NCBI GenBank assembly: GCA_964520975.1
Contig: CAZFPA010000111.1
Coordinates: 1 to 5,626 of the forward strand
DNA: 5,626 bases
Source of the DNA: CAZFPA01 sp964520975
Lineage (GTDB): Bacteria > Bacillota > Negativicutes > Selenomonadales > Selenomonadaceae
Direction: 5' to 3'
Part shown: piece by piece, positions 1 to 5,626 of the stretch
Position numbering within the stretch: position 1 is the first letter of the stretch
Layout: every line of letters starts with the position of its first letter
Program-made: the position numbers and the translations under genes
The notes under the pieces: model-generated
Database searches by the model: none
Told to the model about the DNA's origin: nothing
What the model saw: the letters and a program-made list of their open reading frames with translations, nothing else

Positions 1-5
1 GGAAC

Positions 6-1658
6 ATGTTCTCCCTTGGCAGCCTTCCGCCGCTTTTCGCCGGTCTTTCCTGGTGCGTGGCCTTCCCGCTGCTCTACTCCTGGACCTATGACAGCTGCTG
101 GTATCTCTCCAAGATCCGCATCGACTTTCTGCTGGGCACCGGGATTTTCCTGCTGCTCACTTCTCTCTATGCACTGCTATGCAGCTATATCCGCCGGCCA
201 AAGCTGCTGGCGGGAATATTTGCCCTGCTGGATTTTCTCTGCCTGGTGGTTCCCTTCATTCAGTTCATCTACTATGCCATTTTCCAGCACTGCCTGACCC
301 CGCCGTCGCTCATGGCCCTCTACCTCACAAATTTCCATGAAAGCATCAATTTCATCCAGTTCAATATCGGCGCAAGCAATGCCATCGCCATCCTGGCCGC
401 ACTGGCGGCACTGAACGGGCTCCTCTGGCTGGGCAATCTGCGGGCTGCCCGACAGCAGCAGCATCCCATGACCACCAAAAGCCGGGGTATACTGACCGCT
501 CTTTCCCTGCTGCTCGCCGTCTACGTTCCCTTCGGCCTGCTGCCGGAGGCTTCCATCATCACCAACTGGCAGGATGTCATCACGCATGTCCGGCAGACAA
601 AGCTCTACAGCACCAACCACGACAGTCATTTCGCAGATATCCAGCTGACCTCGGCCAGCCCGCTGCCGCAGGAATGCCCGGGCACCGTCATCATGGTCAT
701 TGGCGAGTCGGCTTCCCGCAATTACATGAAGGCCTACACGCCGGACCTGCCCTATGACAATACGCCCTGGCTCGAACAGTGCACGCAGGACCCGGACTTT
801 ACGGTTTTCCAGAACGTCTATTCCTGCTGGACGCAGACCGTTCCCGTGCTGGAGCATGCGCTCACCGAATCCAGCCAGTACAATGACAAGCAGTTCTTTG
901 AGTCCGTCTCTGTCATGGATATCGCCAAAAAGGCCGGCTACGAAACTTACTGGTTCAGCAACCAGGGCACGTACGGACAGGATGACAGTGCGATTACGCT
1001 GGTCGCGCAGACGGCCGATCATGCCCAATGGACGAACAATTCCTATGAGCTCAGCGATCAATATGATGAATCGCTGCTGCCGCTGCTGAAAAATGTCGAT
1101 CCGACCAAAAATAATTTTATCGTACTGCACATCATGGGCAGCCATATCTACTACAACAACCGCTACCCCGCCAGCTTTGAAAAATGGAATACGGACGGTA
1201 CCGTCACCTCAGAGGACGCCTATGCGAACAGCACGCTCTATACGGATTATGTACTATCGCAGATCTACCAGTACGCCAGGGAAAATCTGCATCTCCAGGC
1301 CATGCTGTACTACTCGGACCACGGGGAGGATGCCAATATCTCCCACAATCCGGATGTCTTCAAATACAATATGGTCCGCATCCCCATGTTTGTCTATCTG
1401 TCCCCGGATTACCGCCAGGCCTTCCCCACACAGGCCCGCACGCTCAAAAGCCATGCACAGCAGTTCTTCACCAATGACATGATCTATGACACCGTTGCCG
1501 GTCTGCTGCAGGCGCCTTCAAACCATTACGAGGCCTGCCAGGACTTTTCCTCACCGGACTACGCATTCACCCGTGATACGCTCACGACAATGATGGGGCA
1601 GCGACGCCTCCGTGATGATCCCTATCTCAGCGGGCACACGGATGATGATCCGGCTTAA
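6..1658 (+). CDS. Phosphoethanolamine transferase-like inner-membrane enzyme (EptA/CptA sulfatase-fold family)
   Basis: Predicted to move phosphoethanolamine from phosphatidylethanolamine onto an envelope glycan (lipid A, LPS core or similar) on the periplasmic face of the inner membrane. Five hydrophobic helices are visible at about residues 7-26, 41-61, 67-93, 122-144 and 160-180, followed by a soluble catalytic domain from about 225, the usual family layout and length (550 aa). Alkaline-phosphatase/sulfatase-fold motifs are present: GES at 233-235 (metal ligand E234), NTPWL at 252-256, HIMGSH at 375-380, SDHGE at 437-441 (D438, H439) and RIPMFVYLS at 458-466. By hand alignment the nucleophile is T278 in SCWTQTVPVLEHALT, which resembles CptA (RPYTIEILQQALT) more than the CGTxTA motif of EptA/MCR. 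Only four cysteines (224, 259, 274, 511) lie in the soluble domain. Only five bases precede the ATG, so no ribosome site can be judged and the true start may lie upstream of the window. The acceptor substrate cannot be read from the sequence. Confidence 0.88.
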   Translation: MFSLGSLPPLFAGLSWCVAFPLLYSWTYDSCWYLSKIRIDFLLGTGIFLLLTSLYALLCSYIRRPKLLAGIFALLDFLCLVVPFIQFIYYAIFQHCLTPPSLMALYLTNFHESINFIQFNIGASNAIAILAALAALNGLLWLGNLRAARQQQHPMTTKSRGILTALSLLLAVYVPFGLLPEASIITNWQDVITHVRQTKLYSTNHDSHFADIQLTSASPLPQECPGTVIMVIGESASRNYMKAYTPDLPYDNTPWLEQCTQDPDFTVFQNVYSCWTQTVPVLEHALTESSQYNDKQFFESVSVMDIAKKAGYETYWFSNQGTYGQDDSAITLVAQTADHAQWTNNSYELSDQYDESLLPLLKNVDPTKNNFIVLHIMGSHIYYNNRYPASFEKWNTDGTVTSEDAYANSTLYTDYVLSQIYQYARENLHLQAMLYYSDHGEDANISHNPDVFKYNMVRIPMFVYLSPDYRQAFPTQARTLKSHAQQFFTNDMIYDTVAGLLQAPSNHYEACQDFSSPDYAFTRDTLTTMMGQRRLRDDPYLSGHTDDDPA

Positions 1659-1666
1659 AAGATAGT

Positions 1667-1694
1667 TTGCAAAATTCCGGCATCGTGCTAGACT
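1667..1694 (+). promoter_or_regulatory. Candidate sigma-70-type promoter for the TPM-domain gene
   Basis: TTGCAA at 1667-1672 (-35) is followed after 16 bases by TAGACT at 1689-1694 (-10), which carries an extended -10 TGC immediately upstream at 1686-1688. It lies in the 64-base gap after the transferase stop and ends 28 bases before the downstream ATG. This suggests the TPM gene can be transcribed on its own. No hairpin terminator is visible between the two genes, so read-through from the transferase is also possible. The call rests on pattern matching only. Confidence 0.5.
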
Positions 1695-1706
1695 AAACAT
1701 AGATAG

Positions 1707-1715
1707 AGAAGGGGG
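1707..1715 (+). promoter_or_regulatory. Ribosome binding site of the TPM-domain gene
   Basis: AGAAGGGGG is a strong purine-rich Shine-Dalgarno stretch, 7 bases before the ATG at 1723. It fixes the start, because the first codons after it encode a clear signal peptide. Confidence 0.75.
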
Positions 1716-1722
1716 CTTTCAG

Positions 1723-2547
1723 ATGCAAACACGCAGAGTCACCGCACTTTTCCTGCTGCTGTTCTGTTTCCTCATGGGAACCGCAGCCGCAGCTATACCG
1801 GAAAAGCCGACGACAGATATCTATGTACAGGACAATGCAAAGCTGTTACGTGACGGAACAAAGGCACATATTCTGGAACTTGGCCGGGAGCTCGATGAAA
1901 AGACCAAGGCCCAGGTCATCGTCGTTACGGTACCGACACTGGATGACCGGCCCATTTCGGAATATGCCAATGAACTGTTCCGCACCTGGGGCATCGGGGA
2001 CAAGCAGCTGAACAATGGTGTATTGCTGCTGATCTCCAAGGAGCCGCGCAAGCTGCGCATCGAGGTTGGCTATGGACTTGAGGGCGCACTGCCGGATGGT
2101 CTCACAGGACAGATCCGGGACGAACAGATTGTGCCGGCGCTCAAAAAGAACGACTACGATGAAGGCGTGCTGCAGGGCTACGAGGCTCTTGTGGCTGAGG
2201 TGCAGAAGGAATACAATGTAACGCTGGACACACAGACCGGCGAGGAATTTCGCCAGGCCAGGATAGACGCCGGCAATGCCGCATTTTGGCAGGACTGCTC
2301 CGATTTCTGGGATGAATATGGCACTGCCATCAAGGTTGGCTTCGGCCTTCTCATCGCACTCATCGTCATCTTCATCATCTGGCTCATGAAGCAGCCAAGT
2401 ACACGCGAGCCCCGGACGGGACCCAAAGAGCACCGACGGCATCATCGCGGCAGCGGTAACGACGACAGCTGGTTCGGTGGCGGCGGTGGCGGTGATAGCT
2501 TTGGCGGCGGCTCCAGTGGCGGCGGCGGCAGCGAGGGCGATTATTAG
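1723..2547 (+). CDS. Exported TPM-domain (YgcG/Psb32/MOLO-1-like) membrane-anchored protein
   Basis: 274 aa. A signal peptide is clear: TRR near the N-terminus, a hydrophobic core at about 7-20 and an AAAA stretch around 21-24 that suits cleavage. The TPM (formerly DUF477) domain follows at about 30-165. Family-typical stretches are IYVQDNAKLL (33-42), QVIVVTVPTLDD (64-75), ELFRTWGIGDKQLNNGVLLL (84-103) and RKLRIEVGYGLEGALPDGLT (109-128). A single membrane helix lies at about 203-222, then a short basic, His/Arg-rich segment (HRRHHR, 237-242) and a Gly/Ser-rich tail with FGGG repeats ending SEGDY, as is common in this family. Expected topology is the TPM domain outside the cytoplasm and the Gly-rich tail inside. 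TPM proteins have been linked to photosystem II repair in plants and to receptor modulation in worms, but the bacterial role is poorly defined, so no reaction is assigned. The gene has its own candidate promoter and a strong terminator downstream. Confidence 0.9.
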   Translation: MQTRRVTALFLLLFCFLMGTAAAAIPEKPTTDIYVQDNAKLLRDGTKAHILELGRELDEKTKAQVIVVTVPTLDDRPISEYANELFRTWGIGDKQLNNGVLLLISKEPRKLRIEVGYGLEGALPDGLTGQIRDEQIVPALKKNDYDEGVLQGYEALVAEVQKEYNVTLDTQTGEEFRQARIDAGNAAFWQDCSDFWDEYGTAIKVGFGLLIALIVIFIIWLMKQPSTREPRTGPKEHRRHHRGSGNDDSWFGGGGGGDSFGGGSSGGGGSEGDY

Positions 2548-2578
2548 ACCGCGGTCCGCTCCACGATTTCACGGATGC

Positions 2579-2630
2579 AAAAAGGGATACAGCACGTTTG
2601 TTTTTCAACAACGTGCCGTATCCCTTTTTT
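2579..2630. terminator. Bidirectional intrinsic terminator between convergent genes
   Basis: The left arm at 2579-2598 pairs with 2610-2629: 12 base pairs (AAAAAGGGATAC with GTATCCCTTTTT), one A/C mismatch (2591/2617), then 7 base pairs (GCACGTT with AACGTGC) around an 11-base loop at 2599-2609. A T-run at 2625-2630 serves rightward transcripts from the TPM gene. The A-run at 2579-2583 becomes a U-run for leftward transcripts from the carbonic-anhydrase-like gene. It lies 31 bases past the TPM stop and 30 bases past the leftward stop, as expected for a shared terminator. Confidence 0.9.
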
Positions 2631-2659
2631 ATGCCCGGCGACAGTCCACCGCCGTACAA

Positions 2660-3217
2660 TCAGATGATTTTTTCGCCCTGATAGATCTCTCCGCCAATAT
2701 CCGGTTTCACCCCATAGCCAATAGCCCATTCCGTCTTGTATTTAACGGCCTGGGCATGGATGCTCTTCAGGCGGTCCTGCGTGCGCACGACCTTGCCCGG
2801 CACACCGACGACGAGAGAGTTCGGCGGAATCACATCATTTTCCCGGACCAGCGCTCCGGCCGCGATGATGGAACCGCTGCCGATCTTGGAACCGGTCAGC
2901 ACGGTGGCATTCATGCCGATGAGCACATGGTCACCGATCTCACAGCCATGGATGACCGCACCATGACCGATGGTTACATAGTCGCCGATGATACAGGGAT
3001 TGTTATCCGCAACGTGCAGGCAGACAAGATCCTGTACATTGGAACATTCCCCCACCGAAATGTAGTTCACGTCGCCGCGGGCCACCACGCCGGGCCAGAG
3101 GCTCGAGTATTTCCCGACCCGCACATCGCCGGACAGGAATACCTGCGGCGCTACAAAGGACTCTTCATCAAGCTTGGGCTGCTTGCCCTGAAATTCATTA
3201 CTGGAAAGTGTGTACAT
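2660..3217 (-). CDS. Gamma-carbonic-anhydrase-like left-handed beta-helix protein (YrdA/PaaY type)
   Basis: 185 aa, the normal length for cytosolic gamma-class carbonic anhydrase homologues. Hexapeptide repeats forming a left-handed beta-helix run from about residue 24 to 140 (for example VFLSGDVRVGKYSSLWPGVV and CIIGDYVTIGHGAVIHGCEI). The three metal-binding histidines appear intact: H68 (LHVAD), H85 and H90 (GHGAVIHGC). The conserved R47 and D49 (ARGDV) and Q62-D63 (NVQD) of the family are present. A C-terminal helix follows at about 147-165. The archaeal Cam signal peptide and acidic loop are absent, as in most bacterial homologues, many of which show weak or no hydratase activity, so the reaction (CO2 hydration) is likely but unproven. 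It lies 41 bases downstream of the DUF4127 gene on the same strand with no terminator between, so the two are probably co-transcribed. It ends at the shared terminator. Confidence 0.93.
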   Translation of the reverse strand: MYTLSSNEFQGKQPKLDEESFVAPQVFLSGDVRVGKYSSLWPGVVARGDVNYISVGECSNVQDLVCLHVADNNPCIIGDYVTIGHGAVIHGCEIGDHVLIGMNATVLTGSKIGSGSIIAAGALVRENDVIPPNSLVVGVPGKVVRTQDRLKSIHAQAVKYKTEWAIGYGVKPDIGGEIYQGEKII

Positions 3218-3225
3218 TGCTCATA

Positions 3226-3233
3226 TCCCCTTC
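3226..3233 (-). promoter_or_regulatory. Ribosome binding site that selects the carbonic-anhydrase-like start
   Basis: On the minus strand GAAGGGGA is followed by two nearby ATGs in different frames. The one at 3224-3222 is only about 2 bases from the AAGGGG core and opens a frame that does not encode this family. The one at 3217 is 9 bases from the core and opens the hexapeptide protein. Spacing and protein homology agree on 3217. Confidence 0.7.
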
Positions 3234-3258
3234 ATATATCTGATTGCTTCGGTTCTTT

Positions 3259-4854
3259 TCACTGTCCGAGCTGGACATCAATCTCAAAACCGCGATCCCA
3301 GGGAAAATCCGCCTGCAGGTCATCAAGGCCATCAAAGGGCGGCAGATTTTCCATCGCGAATTTCCGCAGCAGGTCCGTGGCCCGGGCCGCAGCCGCCGCG
3401 TGTTTGCTCCCCAGCGCACTGTATATATCCTGCCGCATGTTCTCGAACTGGTCCATGAGTGTCGTGCGCACATTCGCCTGATACGCCCAATCATCCAGGT
3501 AACGCTGGAGCAGAAGCTGATCGCGGGCATCCTCCGTCATACGGCTGGCCAGGATGCCTGTCCCCAGTGCAAAGCCCGTGCTGTTCGTGGCTGTATTCCA
3601 GCCGGAATAGGCCTGGAGCTTGAAGAGCAGGCCCCGGTTCTGCAGCTCCCGCAGCAGTGCGTTATCGGCCCCATTGGCAAACGCGATATCCGCAATCCCG
3701 GCCGGCTGTCCCGCCTCCACAGCGGCACTTACCAGGTCGGCAAAACGGCGGGTAGCCGCCTGCCGTGCCTTTTGATGGGAAAGCTGATTCTCGTCCATAT
3801 TGGCCTCCATCGTTTCACCCTTTGGATTCGTATTGACCAGCAGGACAAAATCCGCCGTTTCCGGATGGCGGACCTCCAGGCTGCCCGCTGCCGCGATCGC
3901 GTCATGGATGGACCTGCCAATGGCTTCATCCGAATAGGACGGCACTGTAGCTGCGCCGGTACCTTCATTATACTGCACATAAACAAACGGAAGTGCCTTT
4001 TCCTGCGCATTGACCGCCCGGGTGAGCAGCAGAAGCCCCATTTCATCGATGCCGGTCATGACCTGAAAGCGTTCCGCTCCAAGGTCAGCCCCATAACGGG
4101 CGAGATGACGGCTTTCCTTGTGAGTCTGCGAAAGCGGCGCATTGTCATCCTTGCCAAGGATCAGATAGTTCAGCGTACCGTTCCGGACAAGATCCATCAA
4201 GGCCTGGTTCACGGCAAAATTCCGCTCCCGCCGCCCCATCCAGTCCTGCAGCACCGCGGCCGGAATCCGCCGCTGCAGCTCATCCAGCTGCCTTTTCTCA
4301 GCAGCGGAAAGTCCCTGGCTGTCCTGCTGATCCAGCAGCGCCGTGTACTGAAAGATATCGCTGCCATAGGTCCGATAATAGTCCGGCTCCTCCGAGCCCG
4401 CATTTTCTCCAGAGGCAGGTGTGCGCATGATCGAGCCGTATACATAGAGCCTGAGCTCTGGATTTTCCTGCCGCAGTCGGGCAAACCGTGCGGCCCGTTC
4501 CAGCACCTGGCTCTTTGTATACGCATGCTTGCGCGAAGCAACCAGGCTGCCATAGACCAGCGAATCCGAAGAAAGGACCGCAGCCTGCACACCCTTGCTG
4601 TTCTCCTCGACCCAGTTCCAGAGCTTCGCCGGATCTCCCGGCGCGGTCCGTCCGCCCAGCAGTTCCTGCGGCGGCACGATGACATCATAGCCCAGTTTGC
4701 GCACCACATCCGCCGTCTGCTGATCTGAAACAGGCCGGCCATCATGCGGCACAAAAAGGATCTTCCCCGCCGATGATGCAGCACTGGCTGGCTGTACCGG
4801 CAGCAGCAGTGCAAAAGCGCAAAGCGCTAACAACAGCATGTAGACTTTTTTCAT
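3259..4854 (-). CDS. Exported DUF4127 family protein, function unknown
   Basis: 531 aa, about the usual full length for DUF4127. The N-terminus (MKKVYMLLLALCAFALLLPV, then QPASAA) is a clear signal peptide with probable cleavage after ASA or ASAA at residues 23-26, so the protein should act outside the cytoplasm. Conserved-looking acidic and polar motifs are spread through the protein: PHDGRPVS (36-43), SSDSLVYGSL (95-104), GKDDNAPLSQTHKE (234-247), GIDEMG (268-273), QYNEGTG (294-300), ANGADN (393-398) and AYSGWNTATNSTG (415-427). Their Asp, Asn, Glu and His content would suit a metal- or sugar-handling enzyme, but that is inference and no activity is known to me. GAGGG lies 5 bases before the ATG. 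No convincing promoter was found in the 84 bases upstream. The 3' end is 41 bases from the carbonic-anhydrase-like gene, suggesting an operon. Confidence 0.9.
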   Translation of the reverse strand: MKKVYMLLLALCAFALLLPVQPASAASSAGKILFVPHDGRPVSDQQTADVVRKLGYDVIVPPQELLGGRTAPGDPAKLWNWVEENSKGVQAAVLSSDSLVYGSLVASRKHAYTKSQVLERAARFARLRQENPELRLYVYGSIMRTPASGENAGSEEPDYYRTYGSDIFQYTALLDQQDSQGLSAAEKRQLDELQRRIPAAVLQDWMGRRERNFAVNQALMDLVRNGTLNYLILGKDDNAPLSQTHKESRHLARYGADLGAERFQVMTGIDEMGLLLLTRAVNAQEKALPFVYVQYNEGTGAATVPSYSDEAIGRSIHDAIAAAGSLEVRHPETADFVLLVNTNPKGETMEANMDENQLSHQKARQAATRRFADLVSAAVEAGQPAGIADIAFANGADNALLRELQNRGLLFKLQAYSGWNTATNSTGFALGTGILASRMTEDARDQLLLQRYLDDWAYQANVRTTLMDQFENMRQDIYSALGSKHAAAAARATDLLRKFAMENLPPFDGLDDLQADFPWDRGFEIDVQLGQ

Positions 4855-4938
4855 AGATTCCCTCTTTCCTCTGATCGAATTCCCATCTTCTTCGTATATT
4901 CTTTATCGGCCGCACATATTCCTGCCCGCCTGCCGCCA

Positions 4939-5172
4939 TCAGAAGTTGTAGGTGAATCCGATCTGGCCCGTTACGCCCTTTTGCTGTCCGGCCCAGCCCG
5001 CAACGTTGAAATCGAGAAGAAGCGGCATTTCCTTCGACGGCTTTACACGATAGCCGATTTCCATCCTGCCGCTGCTGCCCTTGAGAGACGGGCTTGCCAG
5101 TCCAAAGCCCTGATAATTGGCTCTGGCATCGCCATCGAATTCATATCGATCCATGCCATAATCCTTTTTCAT
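4939..5172 (-). pseudogene. Remnant of an outer-membrane beta-barrel (autotransporter-like) C-terminus
   Basis: A 77-codon frame encoding only what appears to be the last few strands of a barrel: YEFDGDARANYQGFG (residues 10-24), SSGRMEIGYRVK (33-44), LLLDFNVAGWAGQQKG (51-66) and the terminal VTGQIGFTYNF. The final residues fit the outer-membrane beta-signal (terminal F, then Y, F and I at alternating positions, G at -9). There is no signal peptide, passenger domain or upstream barrel strands, and a TGA stop lies in frame directly before the ATG (5175-5173), so the frame cannot extend. AAGAGGTAAGG just upstream could serve as a ribosome site, so translation is possible, but three or so strands cannot form a barrel alone and an unsignalled product could not reach the outer membrane. 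A decayed or deletion-truncated paralogue of the neighbouring barrel gene is the best reading. Confidence 0.6.
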
Positions 5173-5288
5173 TCAGCCTTACCTCTTATCCTTGTTTGTT
5201 ATAACGCCATTGTTCAGGGTTCCGATTGCGGAATCCTTCCCATCAGCGTTTCAACGAGGCGGAAGATAGCAACGCACCGCCTGTTATA

Positions 5289-5626
5289 TTACCAGCTCTT
5301 CTTGAGCATTACCGAGGCCTGGATATTTTGCTGGGAATTCCCCTGATCGAGCTCGATATCGCCCGAAAGGTTCCAGTTGTCCTCCTGCTTCTGCTCGGCG
5401 TGCAGGCCCAGTACCAGCAGGTTCTTGTCGAGGCCGCTGCCGCGCGCAATATGCTCGTCGCCGCCGTCCAGCCAATGTACCGGATACGTCGGGTCACTAC
5501 CCGAGAGCACCCGCTTGTAGCCCAGGTGCACCTCGATCTCTTCCTTCTTCATGCGCTTCTCGAGCCCCAGGCCGACCGTGGCCGCACTGTAGGTGCTGCT
5601 GCCGCTGCCGACGCTCTGGTTCCATA
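5289..5626 (-). CDS. C-terminal part of an autotransporter-like outer-membrane beta-barrel protein (5' end outside window)
   Basis: The leftward frame is open from the window edge (first full codon TGG at 5624-5622) to a TAA at 5291-5289, giving 111 visible residues. The Met at 5552 is internal, because coding continues upstream with WNQSVGSGSSTYSAATVGLG. Alternating amphipathic segments read as barrel strands: SAATVGLGLEKR, EEIEVHLGYKRVLSG, LLVLGLHAEQKQ, WNLSGDIELDQG and NIQASVMLKKSW, separated by polar loops. The protein ends in an aromatic residue (W), as outer-membrane barrels commonly do, although the third residue from the end is Lys rather than hydrophobic. This fits an autotransporter beta-domain. 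The passenger and most of the barrel lie outside the window, so the exported function cannot be stated. Confidence 0.7.
   Translation of the reverse strand, partial: WNQSVGSGSSTYSAATVGLGLEKRMKKEEIEVHLGYKRVLSGSDPTYPVHWLDGGDEHIARGSGLDKNLLVLGLHAEQKQEDNWNLSGDIELDQGNSQQNIQASVMLKKSW

Noticed and set aside
177..1145. 322-codon minus-strand open frame opposite the transferase
   Set aside because: The plus strand carries all the catalytic motifs and five membrane helices in the correct order. The antisense product has no recognisable domain.
2460..2540. GGCGGCGGTGGCGGT tract considered as a separate DNA repeat element
   Set aside because: It is in frame and encodes the Gly/Ser-rich tail common in TPM proteins, so it is explained by coding.
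2477..3481. 334-codon plus-strand open frame starting inside the TPM gene
   Set aside because: It runs through the Gly-rich repeats in another frame, across the terminator, and antisense to the carbonic-anhydrase-like gene. It has no ribosome site or domain.
3244..4728. 494-codon open frame on the plus strand opposite the DUF4127 gene
   Set aside because: The minus strand encodes a clear family protein with signal peptide and ribosome site. The plus-strand translation is rich in Arg, His and Pro with no recognisable domain, typical of an antisense shadow in GC-rich coding sequence.
4855..4938. Possible promoter for the DUF4127 gene (minus-strand TATACG near 4897)
   Set aside because: There is no acceptable -35 hexamer at 16-18 bases and no extended -10, so it is not supported by sequence alone.
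4742..4939. 65-codon minus-strand frame spanning the gap before the DUF4127 gene
   Set aside because: It largely overlaps the signal-peptide region of DUF4127 in another frame. It has no domain, and the DUF4127 start has its own well-spaced ribosome site.
5257..5282. Inverted repeat AGGCGG/CCGCCT with a 14-base loop just after the partial barrel gene, considered as its terminator
   Set aside because: The stem is only 6 base pairs and no T-run follows on the minus strand, so it does not meet the usual pattern for an intrinsic terminator. It may be chance.

Overview
The window looks like chromosomal DNA from a Gram-negative Firmicute (Negativicutes, perhaps Selenomonadaceae). This is inferred from three things: a DUF4127 protein, a family I associate mainly with Firmicutes; outer-membrane beta-barrel and phosphoethanolamine-transferase genes, which require an outer membrane; and moderately GC-rich coding with strong AAGGGG/GAGGG-type ribosome binding sites. 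No mobile element, CRISPR array, rRNA or tRNA was recognised.

Layout: two genes run rightward (6-1658, a five-helix inner-membrane phosphoethanolamine-transferase-like enzyme; 1723-2547, a secreted, membrane-anchored TPM-domain protein). They converge on two leftward genes (3259-4854, an exported DUF4127 protein of unknown function, then 2660-3217, a gamma-carbonic-anhydrase-like hexapeptide protein). A long near-perfect hairpin with T/A tracts on both sides (2579-2630) sits between the convergent pairs and fits a bidirectional terminator. To the right, also leftward, are a 77-codon fragment that looks like the last strands of an outer-membrane barrel (4939-5172) and the 3' end of a larger autotransporter-like barrel gene that runs off the window (5289-5626).

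Four of the six coding units appear to act in the envelope: a lipid A/LPS-type or other glycan phosphoethanolamine transferase, an exported TPM protein, an exported DUF4127 protein and an outer-membrane barrel. The gamma-carbonic-anhydrase-like protein is the only predicted cytosolic product. The window is mostly ordinary chromosome. Its least explained parts are the DUF4127 gene paired with the carbonic anhydrase homologue, the CptA-like active-site context of the transferase, and the orphan barrel C-terminus next to a second barrel C-terminus. I do not see clear evidence of a new multi-gene system.
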